Source: CADEFX01 sp963806735 | Lineage (GTDB): Bacteria; Pseudomonadota; Alphaproteobacteria; Rhizobiales; Hyphomicrobiaceae | Length of the DNA stretch: 64,000 bases | Assembly: GCA_963806735.1 (NCBI GenBank) | Contig: CAWEBE010000081.1 | Span: 388,652 to 452,651, forward strand | Reading direction: 5' to 3' | Part shown: positions 47,106 to 56,385 of the stretch, piece after piece | Numbering within the stretch: the stretch's first letter is position 1 | Layout: every line of letters begins with the position of its first letter | The notes under the pieces: generated by a model | What the model saw: the letters and a program-made list of their open reading frames with translations, nothing else | The model's database searches: none | What the model was told of the DNA's origin: nothing | Position numbers and translations under genes: made by a program

Positions 47106-48257
47106 ATGATCAGGAAGTTCGTCACCGTCTATCCCGGTCACATCGACCTGCCCGACATGGGCCAGATGACAACGCCGGCCAATGAACGGCGCTACTCCAA
47201 CGAGCAATTGGCAGGCGTGTTCGAGAAGACCGAGGCGATTGCCAAAAAGCTCGATGAGATCGGCTTTGATACGCTGTGGCTGGCCGAGCATCACTTCCAG
47301 CACGAAGGCTACGAGGTCCTGCCCAACATCCTCATGGCGGCGGTGCACCTGGCGCATGTAACAAAGCGCCTGCGCATCGGCTGCGGTTTCAACATCGCAC
47401 CGATGTGGCATCCGCTGCGGCTGGCCGAGGACTTTGCCACGGCGGATATCCTCACGAAGGGACGCACTGTGTTCGGCGTCGGCCGAGGCTACCACACGCG
47501 TGAGGTGGAGACCTTCGGCTCGCCCATGCTCGATCAGAACGCCAATCGCGAGCTGTTCGAGGAGCAGGTCGAGATCATCTTCAAAGCGTTCAACCAGGAG
47601 TCGTTCTCACACAAAGGCAAGCACTACACGCTGCCGCCGGCCGTGCCCTATCGGGGTTATGAGTTGAAGGAATTGACGCTGGTGCCACGCCCGATCCATC
47701 TGCCAGTCGAGTGCTGGCAGCCGATCGTCAGCGCCAATCCGCGCGGCCTCGACTTCATGGTCCGGCACGGCATCAAGGGCGCCGTGGGCGGCGGCGCGGC
47801 GACCATGGCCGAAGGGCCGATCACCGGTTATCGCGACGCGGCGCGCCGTGCAGGTAAGGAGCTTAAGCTCGGCGAGAACCTTACGGTTGGCATCTTCTTT
47901 TATTTGGCCAAGAGCCGGGAGCAGGCCATCCGCGAGATCACACCATTCTATGAAGAGCACGTGAAGATGTTCGCGCCGCTGGGGTTTGTCCCCGGCATCA
48001 CACCGCCGCAGGTGGCGGCGGTCGCACGCCGGGGCGGGTGGGCCGAGGCTGGCGTGCCGACTGTGGAGCACTTCATGAAGCTCGGCGCGTGGTTCGCCGG
48101 CACGCCGGCCCAGCTCATCGAGCATCTGAAGTCGCTCGAGGCGCGTTTCCCGGGCATGGAGCACATCAACCTGAGCACTAGCCTGTGCACGCCCAAGGCG
48201 GTCATGCTGGAACAGTTCCAGATGCTGTCCGAGGAGGTCATGCCGGCATTTCGATAA
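47106..48257 (+). CDS. LLM-class flavin-dependent oxidoreductase (luciferase-like)
   Basis: A 383-residue bacterial-luciferase-like flavin monooxygenase. Blocks: FDTLWLAEHHFQHEGYEVLPNILMAAVHLA, GCGFNIAPMWHPLRLAEDFATADILTKGR, GVGRGYHTREVETFG and VECWQPIVSANPRG, the flavin and substrate region. It needs reduced flavin from a partner reductase. ATG 47106 follows GAGAGGA. It is coupled to the upstream amidohydrolase. Confidence 0.92.
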   Translation: MIRKFVTVYPGHIDLPDMGQMTTPANERRYSNEQLAGVFEKTEAIAKKLDEIGFDTLWLAEHHFQHEGYEVLPNILMAAVHLAHVTKRLRIGCGFNIAPMWHPLRLAEDFATADILTKGRTVFGVGRGYHTREVETFGSPMLDQNANRELFEEQVEIIFKAFNQESFSHKGKHYTLPPAVPYRGYELKELTLVPRPIHLPVECWQPIVSANPRGLDFMVRHGIKGAVGGGAATMAEGPITGYRDAARRAGKELKLGENLTVGIFFYLAKSREQAIREITPFYEEHVKMFAPLGFVPGITPPQVAAVARRGGWAEAGVPTVEHFMKLGAWFAGTPAQLIEHLKSLEARFPGMEHINLSTSLCTPKAVMLEQFQMLSEEVMPAFR

Positions 48258-48317
48258 GCGATGGCAGGACAGATGTGAGGGGATAACAGCAAGGGAGAGT
48301 TAGTGGAGTTGTGAGGT

Positions 48318-48980
48318 ATGAGCCGCTGCGCGTTTCGGGATCGACAGGAGGCCGGCCGCCAGATTGCCGAGCAGTTAAAGAAGCTGGAGCCCTCAGTAGT
48401 TGATTGTGTGGTTCTCGGCCTGCCTCGCGGCGGCGTGCCGGTGGCGAGCGAGGTGGCCCGTGTCCTTGCCGCACCGCTCGATGTTCTGCTGGTGCGCAAG
48501 CTGGGTGCACCCTTCCAGCCGGAGCTGGCCATCGGCGCAGTGGTCGATGGTGACCCGCCGGAGGTTCTCCTTAACGAGGAAATCGTTCAGGAGCTGCACC
48601 TCAGTCAGTCCGATATCGCCGCCGAGATTGCCAAGCAGCTCTCCGTCATTGCCGGGCGCAGCCAGCACTATGGTGGCGACAGCTCGCGTGTCGTTCTGGA
48701 AGGCAAGTGTGCCATCGTTGTCGACGACGGCGCGGCGACAGGAGCGACACTGCGTGTGGCGCTGAAGGGGCTGCGCAGACGCCGGCCGCGACGTCTCATC
48801 GCTGCGGTTCCGGTCGCCTCACAATCGGCACTCGACCTGCTGCATGCTGAAGCCGACGATGTGGTCTGCCTCAGAGCACCGGAGAGCTTCGGCGCCGTGG
48901 GCTTCTACTATCGCGACTTTTCCGAGGTCAGTGACGATGAGGTCCGCGCGCTGCTCGCGGCGGCTGCGCCGTCTCCCTGA
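48318..48980 (+). CDS. Phosphoribosyltransferase family protein
   Basis: A 220-residue PRTase-fold protein. The PRPP loop is VVDDGAATGATL (~135-146), a type I signature, and the N-terminal VVLGLPRGGVPVASEVARVL resembles the short type found fused or adjacent to esterases and erythromycin-esterase proteins. Substrate unknown; it may be regulatory rather than catalytic. Convergent with the MaoC gene, with 7 bases between. Confidence 0.88.
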   Translation: MSRCAFRDRQEAGRQIAEQLKKLEPSVVDCVVLGLPRGGVPVASEVARVLAAPLDVLLVRKLGAPFQPELAIGAVVDGDPPEVLLNEEIVQELHLSQSDIAAEIAKQLSVIAGRSQHYGGDSSRVVLEGKCAIVVDDGAATGATLRVALKGLRRRRPRRLIAAVPVASQSALDLLHAEADDVVCLRAPESFGAVGFYYRDFSEVSDDEVRALLAAAAPSP

Positions 48981-48987
48981 TCGAGCC

Positions 48988-49842
48988 TCAAGCGGCGAGC
49001 GTGCATTTGCCGTTGTTGATCACGACCACGTCGCGCTCGGGGACACGGCTGCGGAACGACACCACAGGACCGTCGACCCACATATCCGTGACGATGTGCT
49101 CGCCTGGATAGACCGGCGCGGAGAACCGAACGTCGAAGCTCTTGATCTTCCGGTGATCGTATTTGCAGACTACTTGCAGAACGGCCCGGCATGCCGTGCC
49201 ATAGGTGCACAGGCCATGCAGGATAGGCACAGGGAAACCGGCACGTTTGGCCCGCTCCGGGTCAGCGTGCAGCGGGTTACGATCGCCGCTGAGCCGGTAG
49301 AGCAGGGCCTGGTCCTTGCGCGTCTCGAATGAGAGCGTCATATCCGGCTTGCGATCAGGGATTTTGTGCGGCTCAGGTCCCGCGCCTGCGGGTCCACCGA
49401 AGCCGCCATCGCCGCGCGCGAATGTTGTCGAGCCGAGTGTGAACATGGGCTGGTTGTCTGATGCCGACCGCACCGTGATCTCGGTGTAGATCACGGCTCC
49501 CCTGCCTGGCCCTTTGTCGTAGGCTTCTGTGACACGGGCATCGGTGATCAGCTCGCCTTCAGGCGGCAGTGGCCGGTGCAAAGTGAGACGCTGCTCGCCG
49601 TGCACGACCTTGGTGTAGTCGTAGCCGCAGTCCTTGAGCAGCGGCACGCGTGTAAGCACGGTTGCAAGCGAGGGAACCGTCTTGAGCTCACCCTTCTCGA
49701 ATACGAACGGAAGCTCGTTCTCGTCGTAGGGATCGCGGCCCATGCCGATGCCGACAGCATAGAGCATGGTCTCGCGATCGCCGTAGCGGAAGCGGTCGCC
49801 CTCGCGCTTCAGCGACATCAGGTGCTCATAGTTGATGGCCAC
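48988..49842 (-). CDS. MaoC-like (R)-specific enoyl-CoA hydratase (MFE-2 hydratase type)
   Basis: A 284-residue double hot-dog hydratase. The C-terminal half has YRLSGDRNPLHADPERAKRAGFPVPILHGLC, the R-hydratase signature with catalytic Asp and His (the GDRNPLH segment). The N-terminal half (INYEHLMSLKREGDRFRYGDRETMLYAVGIGMG) is the regulatory hot dog of the peroxisomal hydratase-2 unit. With the next gene it resembles a split multifunctional enzyme type 2. Confidence 0.9.
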   Translation of the reverse strand: MAINYEHLMSLKREGDRFRYGDRETMLYAVGIGMGRDPYDENELPFVFEKGELKTVPSLATVLTRVPLLKDCGYDYTKVVHGEQRLTLHRPLPPEGELITDARVTEAYDKGPGRGAVIYTEITVRSASDNQPMFTLGSTTFARGDGGFGGPAGAGPEPHKIPDRKPDMTLSFETRKDQALLYRLSGDRNPLHADPERAKRAGFPVPILHGLCTYGTACRAVLQVVCKYDHRKIKSFDVRFSAPVYPGEHIVTDMWVDGPVVSFRSRVPERDVVVINNGKCTLAA

Positions 49843-49896
49843 GGCCTGCTCCGTCTGTGGTGGAATCTGGATACTGCGGATGATGAGGGATTGTGC

Positions 49897-50796
49897 TCAG
49901 TCGAGGTCCTTGCCGTCCATGCCGACATTCTTACGGGCTTTGGCGACCATGTCCTTGACCAGCGCGCCGAGTGCCGCAGGGTCTTCCATCTGGTCGATGG
50001 TCGGGCCGCGGCGCCAACCCTCGCAGACGGCAACGATGCCGTTTCCTGCCTGAAAAACTCGGCCGGTGACCTCCTGGGAGTCCTCGCTGGCGAGCCAGGT
50101 CACGATGGGCGAGACCCACTTGGGATTACGGCGGGCGCGCTGCTCCTCGGTCAGCTCGCGCAGGCCTTCCGTCATGCGCGTCTGAGCGGATGGAGAAATG
50201 GCGTTGACGGTAACGCCATAGCGGCGCAGCTCGCGCGCGGCGATGATGGTGAAGGCAGCGATGCCGGCCTTGGCCGCGCCGTAGTTGGTCTGGCCGACAT
50301 TGCCGTAAATGCCGGACGTGGAGCTGGTATTGATGATGCGCGCCGTGAGCGGCTTGCCGAGCCGTTTGCTCTCGTCACGCCAGTGTGCCGCGGCGTGACG
50401 CGCCGGCGCAAAGGTACCCTTGAGATGAACTTTGATGACCGCGTCCCACTCGTCCTCGGTCATGTTGGTGAGCATGCGGTCGCGCAGGATGCCGGCATTA
50501 TTGACGACTACATCCAGCTTTCCGTAGGTGTCGATCGCTTGGTCGACGAGTCGCTTGGCACCGTTCCAGTCGCTGACATCGTCGCTATTGATGAGAGCTT
50601 CGCCTCCGGCTTTGCGAATGGTCTCGACGACCTCGTTGCCGGGCGAAGTGCTACGGCCGGTGCCATCGAGTGCCGCACCGATGTCATTGACGACGACTTT
50701 GGCGCCATGGGCCGCCAGCGTCAGCGCGTGCTCGCGTCCAAGGCCCTGGCCAGCCCCCGTGACAATCGCCACGCGTCCCTCGCATAGGCGCCCCAT
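49897..50796 (-). CDS. SDR dehydrogenase resembling the (3R)-hydroxyacyl-CoA dehydrogenase unit of MFE-2
   Basis: A 299-residue short-chain dehydrogenase. NAD(P) motif TGAGQGLG at 13-20, then VVVNDIGAALDGTG, NNAG, catalytic Ser and YxxxK in SSTSGIYGNVGQTNYGAAKAG. It resembles the dehydrogenase unit of 17-beta-HSD4. Upstream of the MaoC gene on the same strand (54-base gap), so the two probably make consecutive beta-oxidation steps. Start Met 50796 begins MGRLCEGRVAIVTG. Confidence 0.9.
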   Translation of the reverse strand: MGRLCEGRVAIVTGAGQGLGREHALTLAAHGAKVVVNDIGAALDGTGRSTSPGNEVVETIRKAGGEALINSDDVSDWNGAKRLVDQAIDTYGKLDVVVNNAGILRDRMLTNMTEDEWDAVIKVHLKGTFAPARHAAAHWRDESKRLGKPLTARIINTSSTSGIYGNVGQTNYGAAKAGIAAFTIIAARELRRYGVTVNAISPSAQTRMTEGLRELTEEQRARRNPKWVSPIVTWLASEDSQEVTGRVFQAGNGIVAVCEGWRRGPTIDQMEDPAALGALVKDMVAKARKNVGMDGKDLD

Positions 50797-50953
50797 GCCG
50801 TTTCCCCCTTGGTTTGTTTCGCTCTCAATCCTCCAGCACAATAGCCAAACCCGCAAAGCATTGGCCAGACTAGAAAAGATCGTTTGTCTACGGTGAGACG
50901 ACACAGGCGAGCTTTCCGCCTAGTCTGGATCACACACGAGAACGGAGACATGC

Positions 50954-52008
50954 ATGGCGCGAACGGCTTTGATCGCGGGGGCGACGGGCGCTGCCTCCAA
51001 GCGTTTGGTGGAGGTCCTGCTGGAGGACAAGGCTTGGTCGGTCATCGGATTGAGCCGCAACCCTCCCAAAAGCACGCGCGAGCGACTGCGCTATGTTGCG
51101 GTCGATCTGCTGGATGCGAAAAGTTGTGCCGACGCCGTGCGCGGGCTGCGCGAGGTGACGCACGTCTTCTACTGCGCACGCGCTAAGTTCGGCGAGGGTG
51201 GGGTCGAGACTGTCCCCGAGAATGTTGCCATGCTGCGCAACGTGCTGGACGCAGCGGAGGCGGCGGCGCCGGGATTGGAGCACGTGCATCTCGTCGAAGG
51301 CACCAAGTGGTACGGCATGCACATCGGCTCGATGCAGACGCCGGCGCGTGAGGACGACGAGCGCCACATGCCGCCCAATTTCTACTACGATCAGGAAGAC
51401 CTGCTGCGAGAGCGTCAGCCTGGCCGGCGCTGGACATGGTCGGCGAGCCGGCCGAATTTCATCTATGACTTTGCGCCGGAACGGCCGCGCAACCTCGTCT
51501 CGACCATCGGCGCCTGGGCGGCGGTTCTGAAAGAGTTGGGGCTACCGCTCGATTTTCCCGGCGGCCCGGAAATTTCACCGCGTTGTGCGAGCTCACCGAT
51601 GCCACGCAGCTCGCTCGCGCGATGGCCTGGATGGCGACCGCGCCGGCCGCGCGCAATCAGGCCTATAACGTGACCGATGGCGGGCTGATCCGCTGGCGGC
51701 GGTTCTGGCCGCGCCTGGCGGAGCACTTCGGCATGAAGGTAGGTGAGGCGCGGCCGCTCACGTTGGGTCAATGGATGAACGACAAAGGGCCGGTTTGGGA
51801 TCGGATCGTAGCCAAGCATGGACTAGAGCCCACGCGCATGGACGACGTCGCCCTCTGGCCGTTCGCGGACTTCCTGTGGGGCCGGGAGCAGGACGTGATT
51901 TCGAGCGTGCTCAAGCTGCGCCAGCACGGTTTTCACGACACCGTCGATAGCGAGGAGCAGATTCTTAGATATTTGCGGCGCTATCGCGAGGAGCGGATTC
52001 TGCCCTAA
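50954..52008 (+). pseudogene. PRISE-type SDR (progesterone 5-beta-reductase/iridoid synthase-like), interrupted by one -1 frameshift
   Basis: Two frames (50954-51673 and 51583-52008) join into one ~350-residue protein. The N-terminal half has TALIAGATGAASKRLVEVLL (NAD(P) motif), AVDLLDAKSCADAV and TKWYGMHIG, then SRPNFIYDFAP. The second continues TALCELTDATQLARAMAWMATAPAARNQAYNVTDGG. Homology-style alignment puts one missing base near GGAAATTTCACC (51569-51579). This might be an error or a real lesion. Divergent from the MFE-2-like SDR. Confidence 0.82.
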
Positions 52009-52096
52009 GGACCGGCAAGTCGCCCAGACATCGCTGTTGCCTGCGGCGGGCACGGGCGTAACATGATGCACACTCACCGTTTAGGGGGATCTCCTC

Positions 52097-53698
52097 ATGT
52101 ACGGCAAGCGCCCGACCATCTCGTCGCTGCACGGCGTCGTCGCAGCAGCTCATCCGTTGGCGGCCCAGGCAGGCGCACGCATGCTCGCGAACGGTGGCAA
52201 CGCGTTCGATGCCGCGGTGGCCACCTCCGCGGCCCTGAATGTTGTCGAGCCGTTCATGTCGGGTCTCGCCGGCCTCGGGCTCGCCACCTGCTACATCGCA
52301 TCGGAAAAGCGCGTGCGGGCTCTCGATTTCGTGCCGCCGGTGCCGTCGGGTTTCCCCGTCGAGAAGTTTAGCCGCCGCGAGGAGGTACAGCGCGGCGCGT
52401 TGGCGGTAGCGACGCCGGGCAACCTGGCGGGCTGGGCGGAGCTCCAGCGCGCGCATGGCAAGCTGAGTTTCAAGGAGGCCTTTGCTCCGGCCATCGCGCT
52501 GGCGCGGGACGGCTTTCCGCTGGTCGAGTTCGGCGCCTACGAGATCAACGGTACTGCGCCGGAGATCAAGGCGCATCCCAATTTGCATGGGCTCTGGGCG
52601 GATACATACACGGGCGGCAAGGGCCAGGTGGAGCAAGGCTTCATCCTGCGCCAGCCAGATCTGGCGAGAACTCTAGAGGCGCTGGCGAGTGAGGGGTCGG
52701 AGCATTTCTATCGCGGGGCGCTCGGGCGGACGGTTGTTGCGCATCTGGAGAAGCTCGGCGGATGCCTCACTATGGCTGACCTCGATGCCGTCAAGCCGGT
52801 CTGGAAAGACCCGCTGAGCGTCAATTATCGCGGACTGACGGTCAATGTACCGCCGCCGCCGTGCGAAGGGTTCCAGTTCCTGCTGACCTTGCGCATCATC
52901 GAAGGGCTGAACATCGGGGCAATGGAGCGCAATGGCGTCGAGCATCTCGATACCATGTGGCGCGCCATCCGCCTCGCGGCCGGCGTACGCATTGCCCACA
53001 ACGATCCGACGCCGGCCAAGATCGCTGAAATTTTCTCCGATGCGCATGTCGAGGCACTGCGGCGCCGGGTCAAGGACGGCAAGCCCATCGACGGGCCGAC
53101 CGAGCAATGGACCGAGCCTCCTGCGGGAGGCATCGCGGAAAGCCACACCACATCCCTGTCGGTGGCGGATCGCGACGGCAACGCCATCTGCATCACGCAA
53201 AGCCTGGGCAGCCCGTTTGGATCGGCCGTGGTGGTGCCTGGCACCGGCCTGTGCCTCAACAATTTCCTCTATTGGGCCGATGTCAATCCCAAGAGCCCGA
53301 ACCTGACCAAGCCCGGCGCCAATCTGCCGATGTGCGTATCGCCCAGCCTCAGCACGCGCGATGGTGTGCCCGTGCTCGTGCTCGGAACACCGGGCAGCTA
53401 CGGTATTCCGCAGACTCAACCGCAGGCGCTCGTGCAGTACGTGGATTTCGGGCTGCCGCTGCAGGACGCGATCGAGGCCCCGCGCGCCCGGCTCTGGGAT
53501 GGCCGCCAGGTGGAGCCGGAAACGCGCATTCCCGCCGCCACGCTGGAGGTGCTGCGCAAGCGCGGCCACGACATCATGCAAGCCGAGGACTGGACCATGC
53601 GCGTCGGGGGCATGCAGGGCATCGCCATCGATCGCGAGGGCGGGGCCTTGACCGGCGCCTGCGATCCGCGCCGCGACGGCTACGTTGCCACACCCTGA
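52097..53698 (+). CDS. Gamma-glutamyltransferase family protein
   Basis: A 533-residue NTN hydrolase. The start MYGKRPTISSLHGVVAAAHP lacks an obvious signal peptide. Thr351 in AESHTTSLSVADRDGN is the predicted autoproteolysis site and nucleophile, separating the chains. GSPFGSAVVVPGTGLCLNNF lines the pocket. Families like this include GGT and cephalosporin/oxamate amidohydrolases; without the gamma-glutamyl pocket residues I cannot choose. ATG 52097 follows AGGGGGA. Confidence 0.9.
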   Translation: MYGKRPTISSLHGVVAAAHPLAAQAGARMLANGGNAFDAAVATSAALNVVEPFMSGLAGLGLATCYIASEKRVRALDFVPPVPSGFPVEKFSRREEVQRGALAVATPGNLAGWAELQRAHGKLSFKEAFAPAIALARDGFPLVEFGAYEINGTAPEIKAHPNLHGLWADTYTGGKGQVEQGFILRQPDLARTLEALASEGSEHFYRGALGRTVVAHLEKLGGCLTMADLDAVKPVWKDPLSVNYRGLTVNVPPPPCEGFQFLLTLRIIEGLNIGAMERNGVEHLDTMWRAIRLAAGVRIAHNDPTPAKIAEIFSDAHVEALRRRVKDGKPIDGPTEQWTEPPAGGIAESHTTSLSVADRDGNAICITQSLGSPFGSAVVVPGTGLCLNNFLYWADVNPKSPNLTKPGANLPMCVSPSLSTRDGVPVLVLGTPGSYGIPQTQPQALVQYVDFGLPLQDAIEAPRARLWDGRQVEPETRIPAATLEVLRKRGHDIMQAEDWTMRVGGMQGIAIDREGGALTGACDPRRDGYVATP

Positions 53699-53733
53699 AA
53701 ATATGCGTAGCGAATGCGGGCTGTGCCAACTCC

Positions 53734-55148
53734 CTACACCCGCATCACCCGGATGTTGTTGGTCGAGCCTTTGCGACCGAACGGGATGCCGGCAACCACG
53801 ACGAGGCGGCTCTCGGGCTCCGCGAATCCGTCGGTGAGCGCGTGGCGGCGTGCGTGCTCGATCATCTCATCGTAGCTCGAGATCTCCGTCGAGCTGATGC
53901 TGTGCGTCCCCCACAGCAGCGCCAGGCGACGTGCGATGCCGGGCTCCGGCGAGATGCTGATGATGGGAACCATGGGCCGCTTGCGTGCGGCCCGCAGTGC
54001 AGTCGTTCCGCTGGCCGTGAAGGCAACAATGGCTGAGGCGCCGATGTTGTCGGCCACATCGGCGGCGGCGGCCGCAACTGCATGCGCCGTGGTGTGCTCA
54101 GGGCTCGGCTGCAAGGCCTCGATGATCGAGCGATAGAGCTTGTGGCCCTCGGTGTGCGTGATGATGCGGTCCATCATGGCGACGGCCTCCACCGGCCAGT
54201 CGCCGGACGCCGAATTCGGCCGACAGCATGACCGCGTCCGCGCTGTCGTAGATGGCTGTCGCCACATCGGAGGCCTCCGCCCGGGTGGGCGAGGGCGACT
54301 TGATCATGGACTCCAGCATCTGGGTGGCGATCACCACCGGCTTGCCCGCCATGCGGCAGGCGCGCACCAGTTCCTTCTGGGTGCCGGGCACATCCTCGGG
54401 CGGAATCTCGACCCCGAGGTCGCCGCGCGCCACCATCACGGCGTCCACCAGCGCGATGATGTCGTCGATGCGCCCGAGCGCTGCCGGCTTCTCGATCTTG
54501 GCCATGACGCCGGCGCGTCCGTTGATCAACCCTTGCGCTTCGATGACATCGGCGGGTCGCTGCACGAACGAGAGCGCGACCCAGTCGACGCCGAGATCCA
54601 GTCCGAACGCGAGGTCCTGACGGTCCTTGTCGGTGAGCGGGGAAATCGGCAGCTCCGTCTGAGGCAGGTTGACGCCCTTGCGGTCGCTGAGCGGGCCGCC
54701 GATGATCACGCGTGCCTCGATGCGCTCCTTCTCACAGCGCACGGCTTCGAGCTGCAGCTTGCCGTCATCGATCATGAGACGATGACCGGGCATGATGTTC
54801 TGGAACACTTCGGGGTGGGGCAGAGACACATTTGCCGCGTCCCCAGGCTCGCGACCGAGGTTGAAGGTCAGGATGTCATCGGCTTTGAGGGTGACCGGGC
54901 CGGATTTGAGCGATCCGATGCGAAATCTTGGGTCCCTGCAGGTCCTGCAGTACGCCGATGGGCCGCCCCATCTCGGCTTCGAGGCTGCGTATCGCCTCGT
55001 AGCGGCGCTTGTGATCGTCGTGCGTGCCGTGGCTGAAGTTCAATCGGAACACGTCGGCGCCCGCCGTGAAAAGCTGGCGGATGATGGCCGGATCCGAGCT
55101 CGCCGGCCCGAGTGTGGCAACGATCTTGGCCTTGCGCTGACGTCGCAT
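53734..55148 (-). pseudogene. pyk: Pyruvate kinase, interrupted by two +1 frameshifts
   Basis: Three minus-strand frames (54876-55148, 54098-54829 and 53734-54267) make one pyruvate kinase, about 470 residues. It has the start ...KIVATLGPASSDPAIIRQLF, substrate-binding FRLNFSHGTHDDH, AKIEKPAALGRIDDI, VARGDLGVEIPPEDVPGTQK, TRAEASDVATAIYDSADAVMLSAE, and an ordinary C-terminal regulatory part. Extra bases are at 54923-54925 (one T too many on the coding strand, AAGATTTCGC) and at 54213-54216 (GAATTCGG). Deleting one base at each restores the reading frame (LQGPKIRIGSLKSG; LSAESASGDWPVEAV). Being a core glycolytic enzyme, it is probably intact in the cell. Confidence 0.9.
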
Positions 55149-55437
55149 GTTGGCTCCGCTGCTGCCTTGGCGTGATGTACTTGCCCCGCTCCCACATCTA
55201 GGCCGTCGGCGTCGCTCCGACTAGAGGCTTGTTGTGCCTGAAAGCCAATCGGCAAGGGTTGGCTGCTGCCCGCCCGGAACCAAGGCCGTACGACATCTTT
55301 CCGACCGGCACCGCCATCGACTTGACTGCCCGATATGGGCGACCCGTGAATCGCTGCGTTCGGGTGCGGCCACTCCGGGGCCTTCGGTTTCTCACAGCTC
55401 CGGCGCCCTAGCTCAGCTGAGCCGCTGGTTCCGTGCG

Positions 55438-55923
55438 CTATTTCTTGGTCTGGTCAGTCCGCCGCGTACGATCGATGAACGCCTGCAGCTTGTCTCGCTC
55501 TCTCTTGGCGATGTCAGCATCCAAGGTCAGCTCCGCAATTCTTTTTTGGAGTTCTTTGTGCGAAGCCTCGAGCTTTGTGTGAGCTTCCTGCAGCTCGCCA
55601 TGCGATTTTGTCCTATTGAGCATGTCGGCGAAACGCGCAGAGGCAAATCCCAGATCGACGCTGGCCTGCTTGACGAATGTGGCAGTCGCTTTCAGGTCGA
55701 GCTCATCGAACAGCTTGTAGGCTTCCGCCTTGCTCTCACCGATCCTGTAGCCGAAGTACGCGGACCCGTAGAGAGCGGCGCTGCAGGCGGCAACCAGAAG
55801 GGCGATGACCGCAATGTGCTGGGCGAGCCAGCCAGCAACGGTGCGGAGGTCGCTGAGCAGGACGCTTTTTGGCTTCTGGGCAGACTGCAGTTCATCGACT
55901 GCCTGCGATAGCTTTTTGAGCAT
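55438..55923 (-). CDS. Membrane-anchored coiled-coil protein (161 aa), unknown function
   Basis: A small protein with one hydrophobic helix at ~38-58 (AVIALLVAACSAALYGSAYFG) and a C-terminal helical coiled-coil tract (~110-150: LQEAHTKLEASHKELQKRIAEL). Start 55923 has AGGGG upstream. No family recognised. First gene after pyruvate kinase, with about 290 bases of spacer that holds a 12-bp palindrome GCTCAGCTGAGC (55411-55422). Confidence 0.65.
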   Translation of the reverse strand: MLKKLSQAVDELQSAQKPKSVLLSDLRTVAGWLAQHIAVIALLVAACSAALYGSAYFGYRIGESKAEAYKLFDELDLKATATFVKQASVDLGFASARFADMLNRTKSHGELQEAHTKLEASHKELQKRIAELTLDADIAKRERDKLQAFIDRTRRTDQTKK

Positions 55924-56162
55924 GGCGCCCCTTTAATTCGAGGTGGCGCCATTTGACAGCTTTTCTATGCCGTGGACAGATGGTCTTCGGACGGAATCTG
56001 TGGATCTTCATCTCCTCTGTCGCGCTCAGTGTTGCTTGCGTGATAGCGCGAGGGACGGAGGGCCGCGCTTGCGGAGATGCCGGGTCTTGTCGCCCTTGAG
56101 ACTGGCGATAGTGTTTACTAAGGTGTGGCGGGCGCCGAGAAATAGTCAGTTTTCGAAGGAAA

Positions 56163-56239
56163 GGCCCCGTAGCTCAGCTGGATAGAGCACCAGATTCCTA
56201 ATCTGGGGGTCGCAGGTTCGAATCCTGCCGGGGTCGCCA
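56163..56239 (+). tRNA. tRNA-Arg (anticodon CCT)
   Basis: A 77-base cloverleaf. Acceptor stem GGCCCCG/CGGGGTC (one G-U pair), D-arm AGCTCAGCTGGATAGAGC, anticodon stem CCAGA-TTCCTAA-TCTGG with CCT anticodon, T-arm GGTTCGAATCC, discriminator G and an encoded CCA. It reads codon AGG. tRNA genes of this type are common integration sites. Confidence 0.96.
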
Positions 56240-56385
56240 ATGAAATCAAACTGTTCTTGCTGCTCGCGGAGATGGTCGCGATCCTCGTAGTGCCAGACTA
56301 GTGCCAATGGCGCAGGCCTGGGAGGACGGCAATCCTGAACATGCTGCGCCGGACACGGACAGCCAAGGCAGCCTGTCATCCCTTG

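Noticed and set aside
56146..56379. Minus-strand open frame of 77 codons containing IRTCDPQIRNLVLYPAELRG-type sequence
   Set aside because: This is the well-known spurious translation of the antisense of a tRNA gene; the tRNA-Arg(CCT) at 56163-56239 explains it.
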